Positions 22,553 through 33,460 of a stretch of DNA of 64,000 bases are shown here, piece by piece (position 1 is the first letter of the stretch; each line of letters begins with the position of its first letter). The translations under genes were made by a program, and so were the position numbers. Source of the stretch: Mauremys mutica (taxonomy: Eukaryota > Chordata > Testudines > Geoemydidae); NCBI RefSeq assembly GCF_020497125.1, contig NC_059075.1:69025321-69089320 (forward strand). The letters are read 5' to 3'. The notes below the pieces were generated by a model. That model saw only the letters and a program-made list of their open reading frames with translations, was not told the DNA's origin and made no database searches.

Positions 22553-23938
22553 CTTCTCCTCTCTGATTCGTTTTGGGGATGTGCGCATTGCTTTACTGCA
22601 ATAGCACAGAACACAATGTGTTTGTATTCCTTATTTTACACGGGAAGCCTGTTCTGGGACAAGATGTTGGGTTCCTTCACAAAGTTATGACTTCTAAATG
22701 TAATTACAATGTAACATGGATCCAGTAAAGCTGAAGCTTACTTCATATCCTGTTGAGGACAGTGTATTTGAATTGTTGCAACAGTATATTTCTTCCTATA
22801 TTTCTCTTTGTTTTATTTTATCATGTTGCTTGGTTCGGAACATCTAATAAATCCACTTAAGATAATACGGTCATATTTAGGAGCCAGAGGAGATTTGCTT
22901 ACACCACTGCAGTTAACAACAAGCATTTTTCAAGTATTTCTGTACTTGTTTACAGTGACCACCCTTAGGGGTTGTCAGATCCAGTGCTACATTACATAAA
23001 CAAGATCAAGAAAGAAAATTCTCAGCTGGATCCTTACAAAGAGAATTTAGTTGCCCGATTGACACCTCTGGAGACTAAAGTCCTATGTTTTTCCACAGAT
23101 TTGGTACAGTAGAGGCAGTTCTACTGAAAGCTACTTGGCACTGCCCTGCTACATCTCTCAACCCTACCCTAAAAGGACCAACTATAGAGGTAAGAAGAGA
23201 GTTCAGAATTCATGACCAAGTCAGCCTTTGGCAAAGTTGCCAACATGGGAGCCAATTAGTGCCAACAGTAATGGGTCTTTTTTGATGCAAACACATGCAG
23301 TATGAATCTGACAGATCATATAATGCAAAGTTAAAGGGCCATGTGCTATAAATAGTTAGGCTTCCAAAGGAAGTTCAGAGTTGAGACACAGCCTGCAGGA
23401 CACTATCCAGTGCCTCATTTCTTGCCGACTCACACAGACACAAAAGAAACATAGTCGGGAGAGATTACCACAGCAGCATAACTGTTTGCTGTATTTCTTG
23501 CTGTTACCCTAAATGCTGCCTAGATCACCACTGAAATACTCCATGAAATAGATAGCCGCAGATTCCTAGCAAATCCAGAAGAAAAACAGCCAGATTGTAA
23601 ATGGTTGAGGAGAATCATGTTGCTTACTAACAGGTTGAAAAGCAAACAAAAAATAGCTACTGTTGAGCCTGTACAACTGCAACATGTAAATCCACCGATC
23701 ATAAATCTCATGGAGAATTCTGAAACTTGGAAAAGGCTCAAAGTGCAATTTAAGTTGTAGATGCTAGTAAAATGGAAGTTGGGCTAAAAATTGCACTGCT
23801 GTTGATGGTAGCTGATGCAGAATATCTACATATTTACAATGCAGTCAGTCCACATTGCAGTTAGCGATGAGGAAGGAGAAGAGAGCATTGAAATGAAAGA
23901 GAAGAGAGCACTGAAAATCTGTGACTGTTACTGTGTCC
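22553..23938. other. Unannotated non-coding stretch
   Basis: No gene or bounded repeat recognised over about 1.4 kb. Confidence 0.45.
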
Positions 23939-24190
23939 CTAGTAGAGCTGAGCATATAATAGATTTTTTGGTTTGATGGCTGAAAGAAGCAACAAAAATT
24001 CATTCAGATTGAACGAACCACTTCAAAAATGTTGTTTTGAAATGAAGTGTAAAAACTAAATGTCTTTTTCCCCCCAACCAAAACTATTTGCCAAATTCAA
24101 CCTAAATTCAGTAATAGTTTTGGTGCCCTGATAATGCATTTCTCTGCAAAGTTATTACTCATTGAAAAAATTTCAGCCAGCTCTAGTTCC
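23939..24190. repeat. Dispersed repeat bounded by TAGAGCTG / CAGCTCTA
   Basis: Begins TAGAGCTGAGCATATAATAG and ends AAAATTTCAGCCAGCTCTA, so the outermost eight bases are inverted repeats. The interior is A/T-rich with AAATTCA-type words like the block at 16830-17200. The inverted ends suggest a DNA-transposon-derived family; the superfamily is undetermined. Confidence 0.5.
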
Positions 24191-24295
24191 TGTGTTACCT
24201 GTGAAAAATATATTTTCCAGAGTATTATGAATCTGGAATATTAGAAGACTCCCTTCATTAAATATCAGTATAAAAGTAAATGAAAAGCTACACAA

Positions 24296-24559
24296 GGTAC
24301 GTTTACACTGCAATTAAAAAACTGCGGCTGACCCATGCCAGCTGTCTGGGCTCGCGGGGCTTGGGTTAAGTAGGGGAGGTTTAATTGTGGTGTAGATGTT
24401 TGGGCTTGGGCTGGAGCATGGGCTCTAGGACCCTGAGAGGTGGGAGAGCCCCAGAGCTCGGCCTGCAACCCAATCCAGAACCCTTGGCTGGAGCCACACA
24501 AGCTCAAGACAGCTAGCATGGGCCAGCCACAGGTGTCTAATTGCAGAGTGGACATATCC
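24296..24559. mobile_element. PIF/Harbinger-like MITE, second copy of the 21896 family
   Basis: Opens GGTACGTTTACACTGCAATT and closes with TCTAATTGCAGAGTGGACAT, TATCC. Internal words ACCCATGCCAGCTG and CATGGGCCAGCCACAGGTGT match the copy at 21896-22157. TSD decayed. The 96-codon minus frame over it is chance. Confidence 0.7.
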
Positions 24560-24707
24560 TCAGTGACACATACCTGATACTTGAAAAGGCATTATTCACA
24601 TGCCAAGCAGAACATAAAGAAATGCAAATGAAATTCCTAGAGTGAGGCACAAAGTGCATGGCTGCAATCAACGTAGTTAACAAAAGAACAGATTAATACT
24701 AAATAAA

Positions 24708-24942
24708 GACAAAGTCTAGTGAAGACCTGCCAAATCGACTGCAGATCACTCTCTGGTTGACTCCAGCACTCCATCACGAACGAGAAGAGTAAGGTAAGTC
24801 GATGGGAGAGTGTCTCCTGTCGACCCAGCGTGGTGTAGACACCACAGTAAGTCAACCTAAGCTATGTCAACACCAGCTACATTATTCACGTAGCTGGAGT
24901 AGCATAACGTAGGTAGACTTACTGCGTATTGTAGACATAGCC
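24708..24942. mobile_element. PIF/Harbinger-like MITE, 235 bp
   Basis: The left end GACAAAGTCTAGTGAAGACC and right end (reversed) GGCTATGTCTACAATACGC are degenerate inverted repeats. TAA lies directly after the right end (24943-24945) and a TAA/AAA flank precedes the left. An internal palindrome surrounds CAGCTACATTATTCACGTAG. Characteristic word: AGAGTAAGGTAAGTCGATGG. Confidence 0.65.
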
Positions 24943-24965
24943 TAAGGTAGCAACTTGCAGATAAG

Positions 24966-25005
24966 GGAGACTATACAGTGTAGAAGGAGGCTATACAGTG
25001 TAGAA
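24966..25005. repeat. Two 20-bp tandem units
   Basis: GGAGACTATACAGTGTAGAA (24966-24985) is directly followed by GGAGGCTATACAGTGTAGAA (24986-25005), differing at one position. It sits in the gap between a Harbinger MITE and the Harbinger transposase fragment. Confidence 0.8.
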
Positions 25006-25019
25006 GCATGTCCTGGAAC

Positions 25020-25750
25020 TGAAGGTTCAAGGCAAGCTACTCACACAGCTGCATGAAGATGTCCTCCTTCATATGGAAGTTCTTGAGCCACAGATGGTGA
25101 TCCCAGATCTGCATGAGGAGGTAGTCTTGCCACTCTGTGCCTGTGGTGCTGTGCCAGAACCACCAATCAGCACAGGAGGATTTCTCAGCTGTTAAAACCT
25201 GCATCAACTTCTGCACTACACCATGTCTGCATGCAGCCTGTGTGATCTCCTCACCAAGGCATGACGCTGTCTTTCCATGGCAACAAGCTAGTACAGAAAT
25301 GGCCTCCACAGTTTCTCGTGCCCTATTTCTGTCATCTGTTGCCAAGTAAGCATTGTATCAACAATGACAACAGCTGGAACAGGTCATTGTCCTGAGCTGG
25401 ATAAACATCTTGCTACTGTCTGCAATGTGGTCTGTGGACAGAAGTAAAGAGCGTACCCAGTTGAAAGCACTTTCATTGGTGGGCTAATAATATTTCCACA
25501 TAGGGACTTGGGAAAGACAGACAAGTTCTCCCACAATACGCCACAAAACAATTCATAAAGTAGTGCAGCACTAAGAACTACAGGGTGTCTCCCCGGAAAT
25601 CCTAGCACCTAATCTGGGTTAGTGCAGTGCCAGTGTGGATGCAGCTTCATGGATATGACCCAAGTATGACCTAGCTGTGTGGATGCTCACACCTGGGGTT
25701 GGCTAACCCTGGTTCCCATATCTGGGGAAACTCTGTAGTGAAGACATACC
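25020..25750 (-). mobile_element. PIF/Harbinger transposon fragment with transposase N-terminal part
   Basis: On the minus strand a 102-codon frame (25037-25345) ends with QIWDHHLWLKNFHMKED then IFMQLCE, which fits the start of the DDE nuclease region of HARBI1-like transposases (W-D...W-L-NF-M pattern). The catalytic acidic residues lie downstream and are absent, so no activity is possible. The element runs up to a GGTATGTCTTCACTAC-type terminus (reverse of 25735-25750), the same kind of end as the MITEs in this window. Upstream frame 25384-25608 is probably 5' element sequence. The frame closes with GAG TAG inside a GTGAGT context, so either the copy is truncated here or an intron began here. 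This is the only coding relic of the superfamily in the window. Confidence 0.65.
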
Positions 25751-25753
25751 TTT

Positions 25754-26702
25754 AAAAAGGTAAAAAAATATTAAAGGAATTTTATTGTTACTCCACAACA
25801 AAGCATATCAAGAAATGCAGAGTTGTCCTGACCCTGTCTGTAGTCTATATTTAGATACAAACATTAATAATTTAATTACAACTTAATTTCTTCAACTATA
25901 GCCTATGCATATAGTTTCAAATCATTTTGACTATATGGAAAGTATGAAGAGTGTGTGTTACTCTTGTAAAGTTATTTTTACAAATTTTAACAAACTAATT
26001 TACAGATCTACAATTAAATTCTCAAAAAAAATCATTCTATACTCAAAAAGTAAGTGCTGTTCGCTTGGGGAAGATACACTATACCATTCATATAAAAAAG
26101 AGGCTGAGTCTTTGCTTTAAGCGCAATATGAAATCAACTTTAGCTACGGAACTAAGACTGCTGCCCCCATGATGATGATGGAAGTGATACTTCATGTCTT
26201 TTCTATTGGACAATTAACATTTAAACTTTAAAATTTTCTTCCAAAACAGATTTAAATAACCTGGGGGAAGGGGGAGAAGAAAGCAAAAATAAGATTTAAA
26301 CAATAACCTCTCCCCACTTTCCTCCAGATAGTGATAGGTTAATATCAGACAATCAGAAACGCAAAGTTACTTTGGGATTTCCTCTGAAGAAACTTGCACT
26401 GTGATGTAATGAATCACCTGGGACATAACCTATAGAAGGAACATACTTGCAAAGTGATTCCTGCTAGGTGTCAAAGTTAAGTGTTTCCAGAGGCAAACAG
26501 TTCTGTTCTATCTCTCCTGTATTCCCAAGGCAAAACTGAAAGTTGCATAGTTTCCAGTCTCCATGTCTGCTCTCCTTGTGTAGTCCTCCCCAAAGATCCC
26601 CTTCTCTGTCTTTAGGGGGAGGAGAGATTATGATTCTTTCTAAACCATTTTAAAGATACAATAACAAGAAAATCAAAGCAATTGCAACACAAGGCTTCAT
26701 CA
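25754..26702. other. Unannotated non-coding stretch
   Basis: No coding or bounded element recognised. Confidence 0.45.
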
Positions 26703-26710
26703 GTGTAAAT

Positions 26711-27407
26711 CGGGGTGGGCAAACTTTCTGGCCCGAGGGCCACATCTGGGTATGGAAATTGTATGGCAGGCCATGAATGCTCACAAAATTGGGGGTTGGG
26801 GTGCAGGAGGGGGTGAGGGCTCTGGGATAGGGCCAGAAATGAGGAGTTCAGGGTGCAGGAGGGGGCATCCAGGTAGGGGTAGGGGTGCAGGCTCTGGCAG
26901 GGGGTGCGGACTCTGGGGTGGGGCTGGGGATGATAGCTTGGGGGTGCAGGAGGGTGCTCCTGGCTGAAACCAAGGGGTTTGGAGAGCAGGAGGGGGGAAT
27001 CAGGGCTGGGGCAGAGGGTTGGAGTGTGGGAGGGTGTCAGGGTGCAGGCTCCAGGCTGTGCTTATCTCAAGCAGCTCCTGGAAGCAGCAGCATGTCCCTA
27101 CTGCGGCTCCTACACAGAGGCGCAGCCAGGCAGCTTGGCACACTGCCCCATCCACATGCGCCGCCCCTGCAACTCCCATTGGCTGCGGTTCCCGGCCTAT
27201 GGGAGCTGCAGGGGTGGCACTTAGGGCAGGCGCAACATGCAGAGCCACCTGGCTACACCTCCATGTAGGAGCCGGAGCGGGGACATGCCACTTCTTCCAG
27301 GAGTTGCGCAGAGCCATGGCGCAGGCAGAGCAGGACAAGCTCGAGGGCTGAATTAAAATGTCTGAAGGGCCGGATGCGGCCCCCGGGCTGTAGTTTGCCC
27401 ACCCATG
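26711..27407. mobile_element. hAT MITE, 697 bp, GC-rich
   Basis: Left end CGGGGTGGGCAAACTTTCTG and right end TAGTTTGCCCACCCATG are terminal inverted repeats, followed inward by GGCCCGAGGGCCACATC and its counterpart GGATGCGGCCCCCGGG. Flanks GTGTAAAT (26703-26710) and GTGTAAAC (27408-27415) are an 8-bp TSD with one mismatch. The interior is G-rich (GGGGTGCAGG repeats), giving long open frames on both strands that encode no domain. Contains GGTTCCCGGCCTATGGGAGC at 27187, shared with the element at 22169. Confidence 0.9.
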
Positions 27408-27582
27408 GTGTAAACCCTTTGAACTGGGGGAAAAAAACCTGGAAAAAGCTAAGACTCCTCAGAGAAGAGGCTGAGTACATCATACTCTTTTCAGGAGTCC
27501 TTCTGTAACCTCTTTCCAACATTAAACACAAAACCACTCTATCTCTCTGCTTTCTGCGGCAGTCAATCAATCCCATGATTGA

Positions 27583-27791
27583 AGGGGGGGAGGGATAGCT
27601 CAGTGGTTTGAGGGATAGGCCTGCTTTGAGCATTGGCCTGCTAAACTTAGGGTTTGTGAGTTCAATCCTTGAGGAGGCCACTTAGGGATCTGGGGCAAAA
27701 ATTGGTCCTGCTAGTGAAGGCAGGGGGCTGGACTAGATGACCTTTCAAGGTCCCTTCCAGCTCTAGGAGATTGGTATATCTCCAATTATTA
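27583..27791 (+). mobile_element. Cry I-type tRNA-derived SINE of cryptodiran turtles
   Basis: The tRNA-related head has an A box-like TAGCTCAGTGG (27596-27606) and B box-like GTTCAATCC (27660-27668). The body continues GGATCTGGGGCAAAAATTGG, GGGGGCTGGACTAGATGACC and CCCTTCCAGCTCTAGGAGAT, and the end reads TTGGTATATCTCCAATTATT. This architecture is the main taxonomic marker in the window. Between the boxes, TTTGAG-N-GGCCTGC is duplicated in tandem (27607-27624 and 27625-27641), lengthening the spacing. Not a functional tRNA gene. Confidence 0.92.
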
Positions 27792-27969
27792 CCTATTACC
27801 CATACATTACTCTTCACCAGTATTTACATTTTAGGCTTAAATTCAAGTTTCTCACCAACGTCAGAATTCTATGCCTAGTTTAGACTCTGACCTCTAGGCA
27901 CAAGTGGAAAGTTGTCAGATGAATAGATCACTCTACACATTCTTATACTGGTACAACTCATTCCCAATT

Positions 27970-28195
27970 CTGGGCAACATTTTCAAAACTGAATAATTAA
28001 AGTTAGGCTCCTGAGTTCTTATTTAGGCACCCAACAAGCCTGATTTATCAAAGTAGTTAGCATGCCACAGCTTCGACTGGAGAAAATGGGGGCTGCTGCA
28101 TATGCAGCACTTTAGAAAATCAGGCCACAAATGTAAGTGTCTAAATACGTATTAGGAGCCTAATTTAGGCACCCAGTTTTGAAAGTCTTTGCCTG
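27970..28195. repeat. Palindromic interspersed repeat
   Basis: ACATTTTCAAAACTGAAT at the left faces GGCACCCAGTTTTGAAAGTC at the right, with TTAGGCACCCAACAAGCCTG and GAGCCTAATTTAGGCACCCA in between. These form an imperfect inverted layout seen in common amniote dispersed repeats. Class unknown. Confidence 0.45.
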
Positions 28196-28403
28196 TGAGA
28201 ACAACCTGCAGGTCATCCCAAAAAAGTGCCACAAAAACTTTATAGCACATGACACCAACAGGTAGTCTGTGTATTTTAGGAGACAATTCAGTTTCTGTGA
28301 CCACTTAGTCCTGCCTTTTAGCAAGAGTGTCAAGAGTGCTAAACATGGTAGTAGTGGTTGTAAAGGGCACATCTGTTCATTATAAACTGAGCTGAGACTC
28401 TAA

Positions 28404-28617
28404 GGGTATGTCTTCACTACCAACACTAAAGTGCTGCCATGGCTGTGTAGTCACAGCACCAGCGCTGGGAGAGAGAACCACCCCAACTAAGGGAGTAGTT
28501 ACCACTGTCTACACTGCCACTTTACAGTGCTGAAACTTGCATCACTCAGGGGGTGTTTTTTCACACCCCCTAAGCAAGAAAGTTTCAGTGCTGTAAAGTG
28601 GCAGTGTAGACAAGGCC
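28404..28617. mobile_element. PIF/Harbinger-like MITE, 214 bp, perfect TAA duplication
   Basis: Starts GGGTATGTCTTCACTACCAA and ends GGCAGTGTAGACAAGGCC, between TAA (28401-28403) and TAA (28618-28620). A central hairpin pairs AGGGGGTGTTTTTT with TCACACCCCCT. GCCACTTTACAGTGCTGAAA and TTTCAGTGCTGTAAAGTGGC are long inverted arms. Same family as 46881-47100 in the opposite orientation. Confidence 0.85.
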
Positions 28618-29089
28618 TAAGATTAATTTAACTGAAATTATGAGCAGCCATCATATTTTATCATTATTAGCCAACATGCTCTGTAATTACAGGTGTGGTT
28701 GGTAGCACCGCCTAATAATGTTGCCTGACCCTTCCCATTATAAGATACTGTTTTCAGTTGTTCATTATATTGCCAAACTTTACCTTCCAGGCGTGCAGTA
28801 GAAATAGAACTGGGACATGGACAGCTTGGAGGGGAAGGGTCAGAAAGGCTTACACTTTGGAGCAATGGGCAGAAGAGTCTCTGCCATCTACAGCACACTC
28901 CCTTCCAGAACCTGGAATGGAATCCAGGATTCCTGTCTCATTATTCCTCTGCTGTCAGCAAGTATCTGTGAAGCTCTCTGGTAAAGAGTCTCATCCCCTT
29001 TAGGGCTGGTTCACATAGAGGATTATAACCTACTACTACTATCATTTACTTGATTAGCAGTCTCAGAGATCTTTGAGGTTAATCTAAAA

Positions 29090-29494
29090 CAGTGATTCTC
29101 AACCAGGGGTATGCATACCCCTGTGGGTACACAGAAGTCTTCCAGGGGTTCATCAACTCATCTAGATATTTGCCTAGTTTTACAACAGACTACATAAATA
29201 GCACTAGCGAAGTCGGTACAAACTAAAATTTCAGCTAGACAATTACTTGTTTAGACTGCTCTATCTACTATATACTGAAATGTTAGTACAATATTTATAT
29301 TCCAATTGATTTTATAACTATATGAGAAAAATGAGAAAGTAAGCAATTTTTCAGTCATAGTATACTGTGACACACTTGTATTTTTATGTCTGATTTTGTA
29401 AGCAAGTTTTTTAGTTAGGTGAAACTTGGGGGTACACAAGACAAATAAGACTCCTGAAAGGGGTACAGTGGTCTGGAAACATTAAGAACCATTG
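29090..29494. mobile_element. hAT MITE, 405 bp, family A copy 2
   Basis: CAGTGATTCTCAACCAGGGG at the left and TTAAGAACCATTG at the right, with exact 8-bp TSDs ATCTAAAA at 29082-29089 and 29495-29502. Collinear with 7604-8006 over its whole length (for example ACTCATCTAGATATTTGC and TGTATTTTTATGTCTGATTT). Non-coding. Confidence 0.93.
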
Positions 29495-29629
29495 ATCTAA
29501 AAGGTCCCAACCTTACTGATGACCCACATACCTTTTATGATGGAATTTCTGTCTTTTCAGTTTGCTTTTTTAAAATCTAGCAAATTACACAGACAGACTC
29601 TAGTTAAGACAGTTGAATCCTGGCGTGGA

Positions 29630-30055
29630 GAACTGGATCCTATCTCTGCCTCTGCCACAGTGTTCCTATGTGATGCCAGGTTGAACCAAAACTTTTCATA
29701 GGTGTTCACTAGTTGTGTATTTTTCATTTTCTGGGTGCCTGACTTCATCCTGGGTTCTGATATGCAGAAGTGCTGGACACTTACATCTGAAACTGAAGTC
29801 AACGGCAGCTGCACTTTAAATGGATTAAGTGCTATCTAACGCTATGTACTCTGAAAAATCAAGTCCTAGATGTCTCAAATTGGGCACCCAAGATTAGTGA
29901 AGACTTTTGACTTTAATTGCTCGGTGCCTCAGTTCCCTGTTTGTAAAATGAGGATAACAATACCCCCTCATCACACAGAGGTGTTGTGAAGGTAAATTAT
30001 TTAATATTTGTGAAGCACTCAGACACTATAGTGAGGAGTGAATACAAAAGCCCAC
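29630..30055 (+). repeat. MIR-like repeat, sense, long copy
   Basis: GATCCTATCTCTGCCTCTGC, then later GTGCCTCAGTTCCCTGTTTG, TAAAATGAGGATAACAATAC, CACAGAGGTGTTGTGAAGG and GTGAAGCACTCAGACACTAT follow MIR-like order. The segment between 29700 and 29900 is less certain and may be unrelated insertion. Confidence 0.55.
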
Positions 30056-30343
30056 AAGAAAATTAATAATTCTGTCCTCAGAGCAAGGTTTGAACAGTTA
30101 ACAGTAAATTAAGCACTGGGACACACTGAAAAAGAAAACAAAATATTGAATGGATGTTCACTAAGGGAGCATCATCCATCCTGTGCACTGAGTGAGGCAG
30201 GAGCCTTGTAGAAAAAACTGTATGAGATCCTGTAATTAGACTGTATCATAATGTAAATTCACACAGGGGCATAGGCAACCTTAATTCTGGCATTTCCTAA
30301 TTCTTCAGTGCTTGACTTTGTAGCCTTAATAATGTTCTTTCAA

Positions 30344-30346
<3 letters not shown>

Positions 30347-30379
<33 letters not shown>

Positions 30380-30397
30380 TGTGTGTGTGTGTGTGTG
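30347..30397. repeat. Compound microsatellite (GA)n(GT)n
   Basis: A GA run of 15 units (30347-30376) passes directly into about 10 GT units (30377-30397). Confidence 0.95.
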
Positions 30398-31414
30398 GTT
30401 TTATACAGCACCCCATCACTGTGGTACCAGATCAACTGGTCTGGATGTGAATTGCTGACTTCCAGGTAAAAATCTTGATATCATATTACCAATCTGCAGA
30501 GATGGCCAATCCCCGGAGTAAGAAGATTTTAAAATAGTATACTGTTTGTTTTCTGCTATGTTTTTTTGCTAGGAGACCTAAACAGACTTGCGTCTTTTCA
30601 CAAAATAGTCTTCAGTGTTTTCTATCATTTAGCTTGCCCTCCCACAAGGCATTAAAATCTGGCAATCAGCAAATATGCTTGGCACTTGTTGGATTATTCT
30701 GCTAAATGAGCTCATTTTCCTTAATCTTTAGCTGTCTAAAGTTACTGTCTCAGAACAAAAGAAAAAGAATCTATATATCTAGAGCAATATTTTAGTTAAG
30801 AATATAGGTGAGCAAGGAAATAATGTGTTCCTGATAAAGCAGATGTGTTTCACATGCAATAGCAGACTATGTTTCTTTTCAAAACACCCAAACAATAAAA
30901 GTCCCATCTGTAATTCACAATAAAGAATTTGTGTGGAAGAGCTACAGTTCTATTTTGACATCCTACTCAGAATTGTCCATCACCTTGGCTCTATACAATC
31001 ATCTCTCTCACACACACACACAGATTTTAATTTAAATGGAACAAAGTTTTTCATCAGCTTGGGCGGGAGGAGGTGTCTTTTTTTGTTTTGTTCTTTACTC
31101 CTTATTTATGACAACATCCTGAAAGCTACAAACTACAATCCATTTCCTTATGAAGATAATTCCACTGTATTCACACACTGGTTTGTTATTGCAAACTGGG
31201 CTGCCCACACTGCTCTGTTAAAGGAGATCATGAGCACTGGACTGTTTGTTTTAAAAAGTTTCTAAGCATCTGTTTTGAGTAAGAAAAAATACATTGAAAA
31301 ATGAGCATAAGCTTTTAAATTACATACACAAGAAAAAAAGCAGATCACATTTTGGGCATGACAAACTTGACTCTGTCCCTTTAACTTTGGATTCAAAGAG
31401 GAAACAGTTTAGTG
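30398..31414. other. Unannotated non-coding stretch
   Basis: Short CA run at about 31009-31021. The 110-codon plus frame at 30933-31265 has no domain and crosses the CA run. Confidence 0.45.
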
Positions 31415-31640
31415 TTAGATAAAAGGACAGGGAGTCAGAAGAGTTGGGTCTTAGTTCTGGTTCTGCCACAGACTCACTCTATTCTTGGGCTAGTCATTTA
31501 ACCTCTCTGTGCCTCAGTGACTTATCCATAAAATGGAGATAGTAATTCTTCCTTATCTCACAAGGGTTTTGAGAGACTTATTATTTGCAATGTGCTCTGA
31601 GACCCATAGGTGAAAGACACTACACAAATAATCACATATC
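31415..31640 (+). repeat. MIR-like repeat, sense
   Basis: AGGGAGTCAGAAGAGTTGGG, TCTGGTTCTGCCACAGACTC, CTTGGGCTAGTCATTTAACC, TCTCTGTGCCTCAGTGACTT, CATAAAATGGAGATAGTAAT and GTGCTCTGAGACCCATAGGT give a nearly complete MIR-like succession. One of the clearest copies in the window. Confidence 0.75.
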
Positions 31641-33184
31641 AAGATTTCAGAATATATAACACTGCTTGATAAATTATAGGATTTGTACTACCTGCAGGCC
31701 AAATTCATTGTGAATATTACTATTCAAGAGTTTCACTGTGTAACAAACAAATTTTAGGCCAGTGTTCTGTAATTTCCATTACTATTTGGTGCCTCTCAGC
31801 AGTCGACACAAACTTACTTAGCACTATGGCCACATAGGGAATCTGAAAGTCTGCCTAAAAAGAATACGATCTTCACAGGCTAAGAGCATCTCCAGGTGTC
31901 TACATAGATACGTCTGTTTGTTTATTGGGATTCAAGACAACCCACAATGATCGATAAAACATTTAGCATTTAAAACCTCTGGTGTCAACACTTTGCAAGA
32001 AACCCATTATTATTCTTGGCGAGAGATTGTGGAAACTGGTAAGAAATGGCCAGGATACCTTCATATGTCAGTGAACTGGAATGTTTCAGGGAACAGTTTC
32101 CCTTGTAAATTTGTCTGCACCTAGTTTAATCAACAAAATTTGCAGCTGTTAACAGGTTGTGCCTCCATATCCCACACCATATAAATAAACTTCTTAATCA
32201 GTACAGAAGTGGGTTCAGAATCCAGTTGTTTTAACTGGACTTTGTACAGAAAATGCATAACTGTAATGAAATTAACCATCAAAAGAAAATTACAATCTTG
32301 TGCCAGCTGCAGGAAAACTACCTTCCTCCAGGCTCTAAGACTGTGTTCACAAGAATGCCGTAAGCTAGTCGTACTAGGCTCTGTACACGTGCTTACAATG
32401 GAGACAACAGTTACAGCATAGGTTTCTTGATCTCAGGAAAAATATGCTCCCACCCCATTCTAACGCCAACTAAATTTGAAAAACGGATACATGTTTAAGG
32501 CACTGTGTCAAAGCACAGGAAAAACTACCTTAGCCATTAATGGAATAAAATGCACATGTCCTTATAAACAATGCTATTTCTGCGAGCTTGCTTAGGATTG
32601 TTTATTTGGGACCCACCTTCCCTTGTTCACATTTTTCCTTTTTCTATATGTCAATCACTTTATTTTTTTTTAATACTCCCTTTTTATGTTCCCCCTGTTT
32701 GGCAAGATGCTTTTGCCTGAGGCCTGCTGTGTTTGCCCACGCAAACATCAACTTCTAACTGCTAGTCCATACAGGCTAGTTGGATCTTTATGTATCATTT
32801 TATTGCATAGCATTTAGATGCTGAATGACAGGCATCTTTAAAAAGTGTTAAATAAAATGAAAAGACATTAGAAGGGGAAATAGAAGCTTAAGGAATCTAT
32901 ATGGAAAGATGCATCCAATTTTGCCCCCCTGCGGAGTTCTGAAATTTCACACGGCAAGGAGCACTCCTGCTGAGTATAAGGTTTAAAATATATTTGAATT
33001 TAGCGTCTCTGCTTAACACTGGCATCACCAAGCTCTCTGCTGGCACCGTACATCTTGTTGAAAAACCAACCTCATCTGTGACACCACTATTCTCTGGGAA
33101 GTACCTAAAGTAAGACTGTAAACTGGTTTCCATCTGCTTTAAATCCCAGGATACCCATGGAAGTAATTATGTTCAATATTTTTC
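31641..33184. other. Unannotated non-coding stretch
   Basis: No gene or bounded element recognised over about 1.5 kb. Confidence 0.45.
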
Positions 33185-33460
33185 CTTTTTATTATTATTT
33201 GCATTGCAGTAATGCTTAGAAACCCTAACCAAGATGAGTGCCACATTGTGCCAGGCATTGTACATGTCCATAGTCAGAGACAGCACATAACCCAACAAGT
33301 TTACAATTTAAACAGAGAAGGAATAGCACAGGAAACAGTAGCACAAAAAGACGGCAAGTCATATGCCTGATATCACTGCATGTCAGGACAGAGCTGGGAA
33401 TGCAAACTAGGTCATCTGACTCAGTTCAGTACTGTTCTACACCAAACTGCCTCTTAATTA
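33185..33460 (-). repeat. MIR-like repeat, antisense, nearly full length
   Basis: TTATTATTATTTGCATTGCA, TAACCAAGATGAGTGCCACA, TTGTGCCAGGCATTGTACAT, CAGCACATAACCCAACAAG, then GGACAGAGCTGGGAATGCAA and CAGTACTGTTCTACACCAAA. This is the antisense of the family seen in sense at 11180-11295. Confidence 0.75.

Noticed and set aside
22108..22614. 168-codon minus frame, plus overlapping frames on both strands
   Set aside because: It lies within a GC-rich mariner-type element and the end of a Harbinger MITE. Open frames there follow from base composition; no domain is visible.
27583..27680. tRNA gene
   Set aside because: A and B box-like sequences are present, but the body lacks a cloverleaf and continues into a SINE tail; it is a tRNA-derived SINE.
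26752..27681. Several overlapping 110-140 codon frames
   Set aside because: They cover the GC-rich interior of the hAT MITE and the SINE. Both strands are open at once and no family is recognisable.
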